Shown here one piece after another: positions 10,528 through 20,731 of a stretch of 46,951 bases of DNA; the stretch's first letter is position 1; each line of letters opens with the position of its first letter. The stretch spans positions 99,274-146,224 of the forward strand of contig JAHBMJ010005084.1 in the NCBI GenBank assembly GCA_018398765.1, given 5' to 3'. The DNA comes from Chromera velia (taxonomy: Eukaryota > Sar > Chromeraceae). Position numbers and translations under genes: made by a program. The notes under the pieces were generated by a model. It saw only the letters and a list, made by a program, of their open reading frames with translations. It searched no databases and was not told the origin of the DNA.

Positions 10528-13074
10528 TCAGACAGTGTGAAGCAACTCTCGGAGCGCCTCTGTCCCCTGTGGCTCCTCCCCCCTGGACAGACGGTCCAAG
10601 TCGGACGGCAGGAGGAGCCGAGGGAGCTGCACCGGATTCCTCACTCTCAAACCTCCTTTCAGCCGCTCCTCCCCCACACACCCCAGCGTCCTCTTCAACC
10701 ACTCCCGAACCTGCAGCACGGAACCCCAACCACCCAAATCCTCAGCCGCCTTCTCCCTCTGCTCACCCTCCGCAGAGGCAGAGGCGGAGGAGACAGACTG
10801 AAGCATACGGCCTGACAGACACCACCCTTCAGGAGGCATCTGAGTGTTCAGAAGATTCAGCAACCCCCAATCGTGGTACGCCCAGGCGGTCTCAGACGCC
10901 AACCTTGCCCGCATCCCGACTGTCCCTCCAAACTTTTCGGCAGAGAACTTGCACCGTCGATGCATGCCCTGGGAGGTCCACGAGAACGCAACGATCTGCT
11001 GAGGGGTCAACTCAACGACAGGATGAAGAACAGAGACGGGAACTCCATCAGAGTTGCTGTTTTTCTTTTTATCTTTCTCTTTTCCCTGCTCCCTTTTCAC
11101 CCTTCCGTCTCGACCATTCCTTCTCGGAATCTGCCCTCCCTCAGGACCCCCCCTGGTCCGGACAACGACACCCCCACCCGCACCCGGATCCTTCACAATC
11201 TCATCAGAACTGCCATCAGGCACATCCTCCTTCCCTCCGCTGTCGTCTGCGTCATTCGAGTCCTCTCCCCCCTTCTCTTGTTTGGAAGTCTCCTCGAGCT
11301 TCACTGGTGGGAGGGCCCGCAAGGCATCTCTTTGGCCTCTCGGGTGCCCTCTCACCTCCCCCCGCTGCCCCGACATACTCATGCCTCCTTCTGGAACCTC
11401 CTGCTGACAGAACTTCAGTCGAAGCTCTCTTCGCATGGCCTCAATATCACAACGCCCGCCCTTTTTCGTCCTCTCCATCTCCTCTCGACATTCCGTCGCT
11501 CTCCTCAACGACTCTGTATCGCCGTATTTGGAGACGGCAAATTTGACGTTTACATTCCGACCTGCAACGCTAATCGAAGAGATCCACTCACTCTTCAACC
11601 TGTCCCAGGACACCCCTCTCACCCTGCCGTCTCGTTCTCCTATCTCTTCCTCTTTCACTCTGACTTCCATTCTCGCACTCTGCGAAACAGAGAGAGGAGA
11701 CCCTCTCTCCCTTCGTCCCTCACGGGCCTGTGGCTCATCCTGTTTCGGTTTCTCTCGGGAGACGCGGCAGATCTCTTCCAACTGTTCTGAGAGTGGCAGT
11801 GCTTTCTTTCCATTCACATTTCCAGTCTCCTTGTTCTTCGGTCTCCACTCCCCCCTCTTCTTTCCTAACAGTCCCATAGACCCAGCAGGCAGCGCTGCAC
11901 AGGCGCCTGTCTGCGCGTTGAGGGAAGGTCTGTTTTCTCTGTCTTGGCTATCCTCCTCTCCTTCTTCTTTCTTGATGCCGACATGATGCCGGGGGGCAGG
12001 GGGGCTGGGCTTTTTGGGTGGTCGTCCTTTGGGTCGCCTCAGAGGGACAGAGGCGAGCTGAGTGGAGACGGGAACTTCTGGTGCCTCTCTGGGAGAGTCT
12101 ACAGCAAGGGGAACACGAGTCTGGTTGGCTGCTCGGGGAGGAGACGGGCTCTCGAACTTCACAGGAGGGAGAGGGAGGGTATCTGTTTGACGTCTGGCAC
12201 CTCGCTTCTTGCCGGGCAGAGGGCGAGTCGGGGAGCCTGGGTGAGGATTCTGCAGAGAAGGTCCGTCGGCTTCTGCTCTGCTTGATGCAGCAGCGTCGGG
12301 AGGGGTTTTCTTTTTCTTCTTCTGAATGTGAGAGGTGGGGGAAGAGCTCACGTCCGCAGTTGGCTTCTGTTGTCTGGGTCTCTTTGCGGCAGGTGGGCGT
12401 TTGGGGTCTCTTCCAGGGTGGTGCAAAATCCCTGCTGCTGTCTTGTCCCCTTCCTGTACTTTCAGAGAGTCCCCTTTCTCATTCTCCGGCTCTTCTTCCT
12501 CTTCTTTCACTTTGACTTGAACTCTCTGCAACGGAGGGCGGTCCCTGTCCCTTCGGTCTCTTCGGGACTGCTGCTGACCCTGTTGCGGTTTCTCTCGGGA
12601 GGCACGGCAGATCTCTTCCAACTGTTCTGAGAGTGGCAGTACTTTCTTCTCACCTCCGTTTCCGTTCTCTTTCGGCCTCCACTCCTCTCTCTTCTCTCCT
12701 CTGTTACTCACCTCGCGCCCTGTCTGTGCATTCAGAGACAGCTGGGAGAGAGGTTTATTGTCTTTGTTTCTGCCTCCCTCCTCTGCCTCTTCCTTCTTCA
12801 CGCGAACAGGGGCGTCGGTCTTTTTTCCGCGTCTCCCCTTGGGGTTCTTGGGGGGTGGCTGTGCCGCTGCTGCAGCTGCTGCAGGGGGATCATGGGTCTC
12901 CGATCTATTTCCTTCTCCTTCCTCCTCCCCCTTTTCTTTTTCTTTTTCCTTCTGCTGGTGCATGTGGTGTGCCTCCTCTGCGTCGTGGTGCATCCTCCTG
13001 ACCTTTCCCGATCTTTCCGAGGAAGAAATCGGACGGAAGGAACGACGGGCAAAGGCGAAAAGAGGCGCCAAGCC
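10528..13074 (-). CDS. AP2-domain (ApiAP2-type) putative transcription factor
   Basis: One long open frame runs from a probable 3' splice site (CTGCAG just before 13,074) to TGA at 10,530-10,528, about 850 codons. The first convincing ATG is at 12,993 (MHHDAEEAHH), giving about 820 residues. Sequence further upstream in this frame is translated microsatellite and probably intron. An AP2 fold is read at about 11,620-11,470: GVSWDRLKSEW, ISSISVAGRNVNVKFAVSKYG, then a helix ending RRATECREEM. This matches the three strands and helix of AP2/ERF domains. A weaker second copy lies at about 10,985-10,870 (AFSWTSQGMHRRCKFSAEKF). The N-terminal half is disordered, rich in K/E/P/R, with KKKKK and RPKGRPPKKP-like (AT-hook-like) basic patches. 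A segment ending PLSEQLEEICR-SREKP is duplicated. A nuclear DNA-binding role is inferred from the family. Upstream exons may exist. Confidence 0.75.
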   Translation of the reverse strand, partial: GLAPLFAFARRSFRPISSSERSGKVRRMHHDAEEAHHMHQQKEKEKEKGEEEGEGNRSETHDPPAAAAAAAQPPPKNPKGRRGKKTDAPVRVKKEEAEEGGRNKDNKPLSQLSLNAQTGREVSNRGEKREEWRPKENGNGGEKKVLPLSEQLEEICRASREKPQQGQQQSRRDRRDRDRPPLQRVQVKVKEEEEEPENEKGDSLKVQEGDKTAAGILHHPGRDPKRPPAAKRPRQQKPTADVSSSPTSHIQKKKKKTPPDAAASSRAEADGPSLQNPHPGSPTRPLPGKKRGARRQTDTLPLPPVKFESPSPPRAANQTRVPLAVDSPREAPEVPVSTQLASVPLRRPKGRPPKKPSPPAPRHHVGIKKEEGEEDSQDRENRPSLNAQTGACAALPAGSMGLLGKKRGEWRPKNKETGNVNGKKALPLSEQLEEICRVSREKPKQDEPQAREGRRERGSPLSVSQSARMEVRVKEEEIGERDGRVRGVSWDRLKSEWISSISVAGRNVNVKFAVSKYGDTESLRRATECREEMERTKKGGRCDIEAMRRELRLKFCQQEVPEGGMSMSGQRGEVRGHPRGQRDALRALPPVKLEETSKQEKGGEDSNDADDSGGKEDVPDGSSDEIVKDPGAGGGVVVRTRGGPEGGQIPRRNGRDGRVKREQGKEKDKKKNSNSDGVPVSVLHPVVELTPQQIVAFSWTSQGMHRRCKFSAEKFGGTVGMRARLASETAWAYHDWGLLNLLNTQMPPEGWCLSGRMLQSVSSASASAEGEQREKAAEDLGGWGSVLQVREWLKRTLGCVGEERLKGGLRVRNPVQLPRLLLPSDLDRLSRGEEPQGTEALRELLHTV
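11748..11813. repeat. Copy 1 of a within-gene duplication
   Basis: About 66 bases inside the AP2 gene nearly match 12,588-12,653 (shared core CAGATCTCTTCCAACTGTTC). At protein level both encode PLSEQLEEICR and flanking LNAQTG and EWRPK motifs, so the duplicated unit is longer (about 60 residues) than the conserved DNA. Confidence 0.85.
12588..12653. repeat. Copy 2 of a within-gene duplication
   Basis: Partner of 11,748-11,813 in direct orientation about 840 bases away, in the same reading frame of the AP2 gene. The high DNA identity points to a recent duplication or to gene conversion. Confidence 0.85.
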
Positions 13075-13103
13075 CTGCAGAACGTATACGCATGCATACA
13101 GGC

Positions 13104-13108
13104 ACACA

Positions 13109-13156
<48 letters not shown>
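13104..13156. repeat. (CA)n-(GA)n compound microsatellite
   Basis: Read on the minus strand this is a CT tract followed by a TG tract ending about 30 bases before the CAG at 13,075. It probably forms the pyrimidine-rich end of an intron before the AP2 exon. Confidence 0.85.
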
Positions 13157-13158
<2 letters not shown>

Positions 13159-13420
13159 CAGTGAAGCAAGAGGAAGGAAGGAAACGGATATACGGCAAGA
13201 AACAGTGAGCTGAAAAAAGGAGGGGCAGCATTCACGTAGTGCTGCTACCATGCATTTTGCTGATGTGCGAAACGAGCCGAAAGAGGAGGAAATCCACTAG
13301 CAAATCGCCACTTGTTTCGACACAGGCGCGCAGAAGCAAAAGATGCCTTGCCAGCCGCCCTTGCTTCCTCCCTCCAGATCGAGGCATCATCCTCTTCTTC
13401 CTCCCAACAAGCCAGCTGAC

Positions 13421-13561
13421 CAGTCTGAGTGCCTGGGGGGCGTCTGGGATATCCGGATGGAAGGGTACCACGTCATCCTCCCCAACGAGCAGGGTTTGCC
13501 CCTCGCTCTCGTGACTGCACACACACACACACACATACACATACACACACACACACATACA

Positions 13562-13603
<42 letters not shown>

Positions 13604-14662
13604 TACACATACACACACATACACACACGCACGCACATACACACACAAAAGCACGTTCTTGTGACTGCACAGGAGCAGGGGGAAAAGCAAAAATATAGAA
13701 AAGGAAAGGGAAACAAAGAAGGGGAGATGAACGATGGATTGGCTTTGCGTGCATTCTAACAAAACAAGCACCCCCCCCCGTGATTCCCTCCCGCACGCTT
13801 TTGCACAAAAGCACAGATGCAGACAAGGACCACGGACCGTCAAAGTCTGCCCAAGTTCCCTCCCTCCTCTCCCTCATTCACACACATGCATTGCCTTGCA
13901 CAGAAAGATTCACCCCCCCTCCCCCCCACCAGCCATGAAACCACGACCAACCGACCGTCCCGACTCAGAAACGTCCTCCTCTGTCTCCACCACACGGACT
14001 TTGAGAGCCCACGCCCCCCCTCCAGCAGGCTGGCTCTTCTCCCTTCTTCCCCTTGCCTTCCCCTCGAATTCAAACTCCTCGATGGCAACAGCCCACTGGC
14101 GGACTTCCACGACCTGCGCAGGAAACAGCACAGGGTGGAAGGTCCAAGCTACAATCACATCAGAATACAGACACAGGCTGACGGTATGCAGAGAGAACGG
14201 AAAGGTTCTCAATAACTCACGAATTGACCTTCACGACCTGCTCTTCTTTCTCTCTCCCTCTCTCTCACACACACAAACACTTGCACACACACACACGCTC
14301 ATGCAACAGACAAACGGGAACGGGGCAGGACGAGAAGAAGCGAGAAATGGAAGGTGGAAGGAAGATACGCTCTGCAGACCCAATGGAAGGCAGAAAGAAA
14401 ATTGGGGCATCCGAGACTTTGGGTCTGCTCGTTGTGATGACATTGGCACGCAATCAATGCGCTCTCTGAACATGTCCCTTTCCTTTTTCGATGAAGCCCA
14501 AACCTGCTCATACAGTCTGAGCGAAAGACACGACACAGTTCTATTTATTCATAATTTGTTCCTCTGCATGTCTCCACCGACCGTTGCAGGCAGGTATCCT
14601 CTCCCAAAGGCGACCAGCACAGGCTCTCCCTCGACGAAACGATACCCCGGAAACACGCCCTC
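13421..14662 (-). CDS. Exon cluster, possible Tudor/agenet-like modules
   Basis: Candidate minus-strand exons with GT-AG borders are 14,662-14,582 (27 codons), one starting at 14,503, one starting at 14,113, and 13,514-13,421. The first encodes GVFPGYRFVEGEPVLVAFGR then GYLPAT and joins in phase to VWASSKKERD. Just before the 14,113 acceptor the frame reads VIVAWTFHPVLFPAQVVEV. Patterns of the type V-V-A-x-x-x-x-x-P-A-x-V resemble Tudor or agenet chromatin-reader folds, but the match is weak and by eye. The last exon reads EGQTLLVGEDDVVPF. The cluster lies on the same strand between the GNAT gene and the AP2 gene, so it may be the 3' end of the former, the 5' end of the latter, or a separate gene. 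Exon ends near 14,385 and 13,940 are not resolved. Confidence 0.35.
13515..13647. repeat. (CA)n microsatellite with TA interruptions
   Basis: About 130 bases of CA with scattered ACAT/ACGC units. On the minus strand it is a (TG)n tract that ends in TGCAG, exactly at the acceptor of the candidate exon 13,514-13,421. Confidence 0.9.

Positions 14663-14724
<62 letters not shown>
14663..14724. repeat. (CA)n-(GA)n microsatellite at a 3' splice site
   Basis: On the minus strand this reads (CT)n(TG)nTGCAG and abuts the candidate exon starting at 14,662. Confidence 0.9.
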
Positions 14725-15269
14725 GGAAGGGGATCGGTGGGAGACCCCATGAATGGAGATTTGAAGGGAAAAGGAGGGGGATTCCTTCGAAAGCAAACGA
14801 AACAAGAAAAAAGTGACGTTCTTCTCTAGGTACAATGAAGTGGGATCAAAAGAAAACATGATGGAAAGAGAAGCCAAAGGGAGTACGGCGACTAGTCTAT
14901 GAAAGAGCACGACATGACACCGTTTCAAGGTAGGAAGGATTCTCTCCCCCAGTCTCCTAGCTGAATTCAATGAAGTCCCCCGACTCACAGGAGTCAGAGA
15001 CTTCAGAGCAGGAACAGCGTCTCCTCTGCACTCACAAAGACACACACGGGCAGGACAAAAGAGAGACAGAATTTCTTTGTGCTATCAATAAATCCGGAAT
15101 AGAACATCGATGCGACATCCGAGACCCAAACACACACCAGGAGGCAGCCAATCTAAGAACGCCGAAATCAATCCACAAATCCACCCAATTCCCAAAAGAA
15201 ACGGCACACCCAGTTCTTCCTGCCCACAAACCCCCCCTTTAACTAAAACTGCGTCTAAGCCTGACTTAC

Positions 15270-18200
15270 CTCATACACCTGATCCCGCTTTGAGTGCCTG
15301 CGAGTTTCTGGAAGACACCCCAAGAGCACATGCGGACGCCCATCTTCTCCCAAAATCCCAAGGCAGATCTATTCAGCCTCTCCCACTGAGAAATTGGACT
15401 CTTCTCTTCCCTCTCTTCCTCCGTCTTGATCTCTTTCTCTTTCCCTTGTTGTCCCTTCCCTCCGTTCCCTTTCCTCCGACAGTCTTTCGACCCCGGCTTG
15501 ACGGCCTCTTCCCCCTTTCTCTCCTTCGACTCCCCATCTGATTCTTCTGCCTCATCCTCGCCTTCCTCCTCTTCCTCGTCGTACAAGGAGGCCTGGGTGA
15601 AGACCGCGACGTACCCCTTCAGACGTGCTTCCTGCAGGCAGAGAACGATCAAAGGCAACTTCTTGCGCAAGGCAACGTCTTACGTTTCTTCTGCAGCTCT
15701 ATCCGAGAGAGACCAGCCTCGAGTCATGTCCTTCTTTTCTTACCCGTTCATGCTGTTGCTTTTTATCTCTCTTTCTCTCTCTGCGTGAGAGAGAGGGGAG
15801 GAGCGGAAAGAACTCAGACAAAACAACCATGGAGGGAGAAATACACGAGAAAAGGGACCAGAAAGGGAAGGGAAAAAGGTCATTCGGGCAGATACAGGGT
15901 TGGAACGAACCCTTCAATACACGAAAGAAATCACAAACACAAAAGCAGCCCATCCGGTAGGCCCTCCGGCCTGACCTTTTCAATTCTCTCGAAAAGCCTC
16001 CGTCCGTATCCCCTCCCTCTCTCCTCCGGGCATGTGGTCAGAAAAGTGACGTACAGGGCCGTCGGGTCAGTGTCGGGGTCGGGGTCTCCCGGTGGATCCA
16101 CGTCGTGGTACCTCTCGAGAGTGTCGAGAGCAGAGGGCCCCGGCCAGGCCCCCTTCTCCTTCTTTTCACCTCGACGGCCAGGGCCCTGGGCCCTCTCTGT
16201 TCTCTTCTGAGCAGCCTGGGCTGCGCGTGTGGCCAGGAGGATCTTCTTCTCGAAGGAGGAACGATGGAAGGCAGAGGTTTCGAGGGGGATCGGGTGGGCA
16301 ATCGCGACAGAGGCAAGGGAGGGAAGAGGAGGGGGGGCCAGGGGCCTCCTGGGTCCTTCGTCGAGGGCCCCGGCTGCTGCGGCGGCAATTGCAGCCCCGG
16401 CATGCCCCTGTCCCTGGCGCTTGCACAGAAACACGAGGGAGTCATCCTCGTTGATGAGATCCTCGAACTGCAACCAGGCAATCAAGAGGATGGCACACAT
16501 CTGCATTGGGGGCCTCGTTTTTGTCAGCACATCCTGAATGGTGGGTGAAAAAGAGAGACTTTCATCTCCTGTTTTTTTCGCTCGAAAAGCGAGAAGGGAA
16601 AGTGTCATGGTCAGCATTTGCAAAAGAAAGAAAGAAAATGGGCAGAGTTGGCAGGTGAGCGTGAGGGACAGGGAGAGAGAAAGAAGAAAAGGCGGAGCGA
16701 TGCTGTCGCAGCTTTTGAGAGTTGGGTTGTAAAGGCATTTGAGTAACCCCTTCTCGCTTCTTTGGATACAACTCACTGGGCATACGCAAAAACCGAATTT
16801 GAAAGTAAAGATGGAAGGAGGTCGAGAAGACAACAAAGCATTATCTCAAAGGGAAAAAAGGGGGAAGAATTGAGGAGGCAAACATGAATGCAAACGAGAG
16901 AACCGAAAAGAGAAGGGGCGTGTCGAGTGAGCCTTTTCCACAGGAGAGCAAGAAGCGGGAAAAAGTGAGAAAAGTCGGTAAAGCAAATTGGAGAGAAAGC
17001 GGGGAGGAATCCAAGGAGAAAGAAAGAGATGCACGGAGAAAAAAAAGAAAAAGACCAACCTCAGAGATCTTCACATTAGGGAACCCTTGTTCGAGGAGGG
17101 AGATCACATTGGAATTTCTGCTCTTCCACAAACAAAGGGAAACAGAAAGAAGAGATGAGTAGACAGACAAAGTACGGGAGCAATCAGACAGCCTCCATAT
17201 GAGCCAGAAAACGCCTGTGAAAAATCAGACAGAAAAACCTCCGAAACAAGCGACAAGAGGCAAAAAGACAAAAAAATTCGCAGACAGATAAACAGATGAG
17301 AAGATCGACAAACGGACCGACTCACAGGTGGGCAGACAAAACAAATTCCCAAAGACACAGAGCAAAGGAGAGCGAGGCACTTAAAGATAAAGAAAGAAAT
17401 GAGACTGACGGAGTGCGATCGAGAAGGTTCGCCTTTTGTCTGTCCGTCTCCACGCAGGCACACCCTCGGAGATCGAAGTTGACTCGGGGAGTCTTCGCGT
17501 CTTTTCTTCTTTTGGTTTCTTGCTGCTCTTTCTTGGTCTTCGTGTTGTTCTTTTTCTTCTTTTCTCCCGTCTCTGACTCATCGTCATCGTCCTCATCCAG
17601 GTTTCTTTTCTTCCCTGATGGCTTCTTCTTGTTTTGGGCTTTCATTTTCTCTCGTTCCTTCGCCTTTTCCGCCTTTATCCTCTCTCTCTCCTCCGCTTTT
17701 TCCTTCTGTTGCACTCTCTTTTCCCATTTGACCTTCACCTTCTCCATGGAAGCCTGCAGGCAGGAGAAGAATTCATACGGAGATTTGCTGGTAGGCGCTT
17801 TGTGACCCTTTAGAGTACCGTAACGCTGCACATGCGGGAGAAAGAGCAGAGGACACAACGAAACGACAGGAAAGACCGCTGCTTCATCTGGGGGAGGAGA
17901 GGAGCTTCGGACAGGTGCATTGGCGGGAAGCTTTGAGATTCGTAATTGGAAACTTGAGACACAGAGACCTTCTTTCTTCGACACATGCAATCGGAGCTTT
18001 CAATCTCTCCGGATTTTTGCTTGATAAGCAACTTGCAGAGGCCTACAGACAGGCAGACCAACAAATATTCGTCGAACACATCAGCATGGTTTCACTCTTC
18101 CTCTTGTCTCTTCGCATTTCAGTCTCTTTCGAATCGGTACTCTTCCTTGATCAGAGGTCCGCTGGCAAGCAAGAAAAGAAAAAAAAAACAGCTCGGCAAA

Positions 18201-19096
18201 AGGAGAAAAAGAAGTACAGCCAATTAGATTCTCACCAATTTCTTTTTTTGCTTCGCGTCGTGCTCCTTCTTTTTCCGCTCTGCCTCCTTCTCCCTTTGAC
18301 GTGCCGCCGCCGCCCTCTGCCTCTCCCATCCAGGCAGTCCCATAGCTCTCTGCTCCTTCAGGGCCATCTGCACACTCACTCGGGCATTGCAATGTTTGAA
18401 GTGCGCAACATCATTTCATAATCACACTGTGACATAGGGTGAACAGATAAGGGAGGAAAATATGATCGTTTTCCTCCTGCTCAGACGTCCAAGACCGTGC
18501 GTGTCTTTTCAGTCGATCACGCGGAGAGAGAGGGAAACAAACGTCCTTCCTTCATCGGAGGATCATCAAGACAGACACTGTCAGGTCGGTAGCATTTCGA
18601 ATTCAGTTGTCCAGGTGGTCTCTTGGCCGAAAGGAGAGAGACGAACGAGGAAAAGAGACATTGAGGGGGGAGCCCCCGAGGAGATGGAAAATTTCTCATC
18701 CAAAGAGAACAGAAGAGAAGAGGCTGCCTGAAGGGAATGGGTTGATCGAGACGAAAGGAAAGGGACACAATGGACATAGGACCACACACTTTTATGTGTA
18801 CAGGAAGAAAGGACAACGGAGGACCTGCTCCGCCTCTCCATTTAGCTCGGACCGACCCTATCGAAGCATGCCCCGGTGCCCCAGAACATCTCGAACTCTT
18901 CCGGAGCCTTCTGTTCGTTCCCCCCCCAGGGTCGGAAGTAGAGACAGTCGGTGGTGGCGAAGTCGGTAATCCTGGCTGTTGACTCATTCCTCTCTTTGAC
19001 GTTCTTCTCCACTTCCTCACGGATCTTCTTCTGAGACTTCCACCTCGACTCCGCCTCCGCGCGCTGCCTCTGCGTGTCAAGCTGCAGTCTCTGGGT
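15270..19096 (-). CDS. Multi-exon protein with GNAT acetyltransferase domain
   Basis: Six exons join in phase with GT-AG borders: 19,096-18,857, 18,367-18,236, 17,825-17,464, 17,117-17,060, 16,533-15,976 and 15,631-15,270, giving 570 codons. The gene is probably longer at both ends. Residues 1-245 are charged, largely helical coiled coil (QRQRAEAESRW, EKAEERERIKAEKAKE) with a Lys-rich patch. A GNAT-like region follows: NVISLLEQGFPNVKISE, a hydrophobic stretch MCAILLIAWLQFEDL, a strand ALYVTFLTTCP, then the acetyl-CoA loop EERGRGYGRRLFERIEK (motif A, R-x-x-G-x-G/A type) at about 434-450. Motif B is seen as NRSALGFWEKMGVR at about 537-550. Between A and B sit about 60 acidic/basic low-complexity residues. 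GNAT enzymes move acetyl from acetyl-CoA to an amine on protein or small molecule; the substrate is unknown. Lys-rich, nuclear-looking context would suit a chromatin role, but that is only inference. Confidence 0.7.
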
Positions 19097-20307
19097 CTGC
19101 ACACAGACAGAGACATTTGGAGAGAGAGGGAGAGGGAGAAGGAGAAAAAGCTGGAGGAAAGTGGCTTGCTCTCTATCCCTTCCCTTAAACACGGATGGAT
19201 GGATACAGTACAAAGAAACCAACACATGATGCGGGCGAATACGGAAGGAGAAGCACAGATAGACAGGTCATGCCGGATTCAAACCTTCTCGTGCGGTGTC
19301 CCGCACTTGATGTCGGTGGCCCAGTAGGAGAAAGGAGGCGAGGGAAGGTGAGAGGAGCAGACAGGCAAGCAGAGCGGAGGAGGCGACAAGATGACATGTG
19401 GGGGAGAAAAGAAGACAGACAGACGAAAGAGACAAATGAATATGACAAGAGCACACACGAACGACGGACCTGCCAGATCGAGCCGCGAAGATGTTCTTTT
19501 GCAACATTCCCAGACAGACAGACTGCAGACAGACAGATGAACCACATGTTTGTCTTCTCCCCATTCTTCTCTTCATGCACACAACAGACAGCTAGATAGA
19601 TCCACAAAGAGCCAGGCAAGGAAAGAAAATGCGAAGCAGGTGGAAGCGAAGCAGCAATCCCAACGCCTGACGACGTAAAGGAAGGAGGCAAGGAGCACAG
19701 GACTCCAAAATTTCTTCGACGGGACATTCGGCCTTCCTTTCTGCCCTTTTGCTCCTTCTGTTCCCTTGTCCCTCTCTCCTTGTTTTCCAGCCCCCCCTCT
19801 TCACGATTTGTTTCTTCCTTCTCGGTACCTTCCACTTTCAGTCTTGTTCATTTCTCTGCCTTGGGCTCTCTCTGTCTCTCTCTGCATGAGATCGAAGGAA
19901 GGATCCCTCCTTTCGGGTTCTCTGTCCATCCACACCGAATGGAATGCGCAGGCTGCAACTGTGAGTGCGCAATCGTCTTTTTCTGTCTCTCTGTCTGTCT
20001 CCATGTTTCAGGGGGAATTGCATGGACAAGGCTGTTTCGTTCTTTCGTTTGTTGAACATCCATGCATGCATGGGGGGGGGGATCCAGGGAGGCTGTTTCC
20101 TGGGGGGGCGGAAGAGTCGATCAGATCCACCAGTGGAATCCGTGAAGGAGACGGTGACAGAAAACGTTGTTCACGCACTCATTCAGTCATTTGACGGCAG
20201 CTACGAATACACCAAGACGAACGGAGAGGAAGAAGGAGACAGAGAGAGGGGAGACAGAGACAGACAGACTATATGTTTCTTCTTCTCCCTTCTTTTCTTC
20301 ATGAACA

Positions 20308-20319
20308 CAACAGACAAAC

Positions 20320-20352
<33 letters not shown>

Positions 20353-20372
20353 GACAGAGAGAGAGAGAGGGA
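20308..20372. repeat. (GACA)n-(GA)n microsatellite
   Basis: GACA tetramers followed by GA dinucleotides, directly 3' of the GTAAGT donor at 20,389 on the minus strand. A related CAGACAGACAGA tract recurs at about 19,500-19,540. Confidence 0.9.
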
Positions 20373-20389
20373 GAGAAAGAGCGACTTAC

Positions 20390-20731
20390 AGGTTTTCACC
20401 AACGCCCTCCTGCAGTCTTTCAGTGACTTGGTCGGTTCTTCTGGGGGCCCACGCATTTTTCCTTCTTCTTGATTGTTCTCTCCTCTGTCTTCCTCAAGCT
20501 CTTCTGCCTTTCCACCCTGGTCTCTGTTGTCGACTTTTGAGACCCTCTCCTGCTTCTTTTTCTTTTTGAAGCTCATGTGGTTCATCGTGTCACGATCGTC
20601 GTCTTCAGGGGAGTAGGAGAAGGTCTTCCAGTTCAAGGCCGACAGTCGGAACAGCTCCCTTCTGTCCCCCCCATCTACACAACGAGACCCGGGCAAGGTT
20701 CCGGTGTGGAGTGGAAGCTGCTGACTGCACT
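20390..20731 (-). CDS. Candidate upstream exon, charged protein
   Basis: Minus-strand open segment between an AG acceptor (GAGTGCAG before 20,731) and a perfect GTAAGT donor at 20,389. It reads LHTGTLPGSRCVDGG, then LFRLSALNWKTFSYSPEDDD and a Lys/Glu-rich tail (KKKKKQERVSK). No domain recognised. It is on the same strand as the GNAT gene about 1.3 kb upstream of its first supported exon, so it may be one of its 5' exons. Shorter open pieces at about 19,763-19,690 (ECPVEEILESCAPC), 19,515-19,445 (KEHLRGSIWQ) and 19,330-19,275 (YWATDIKCGTPHEK, in phase with the 19,096 exon) could link them. Confidence 0.4.

Noticed and set aside
10569..12515. Several long plus-strand open frames opposite the AP2 gene
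   Set aside because: They mirror the coding frame of the minus strand; Ser/Pro/Leu-rich composition and no domain. The AP2 fold is only on the minus strand.
13075..13251. N-terminal extension of the AP2 frame to 13,251
   Set aside because: It translates (CT)n and (TG)n tracts (LSLSLS, CVCVCV) and ends at a CTGCAG acceptor, so it is most likely intron.
13515..13647. CRISPR-like spaced repeats
   Set aside because: Simple CA repeat with interruptions; no unique spacers of constant size. All other regular repeats are also microsatellites.
13232..13843. 203-codon Cys/Val-rich frame
   Set aside because: Direct translation of a (TG)n microsatellite.
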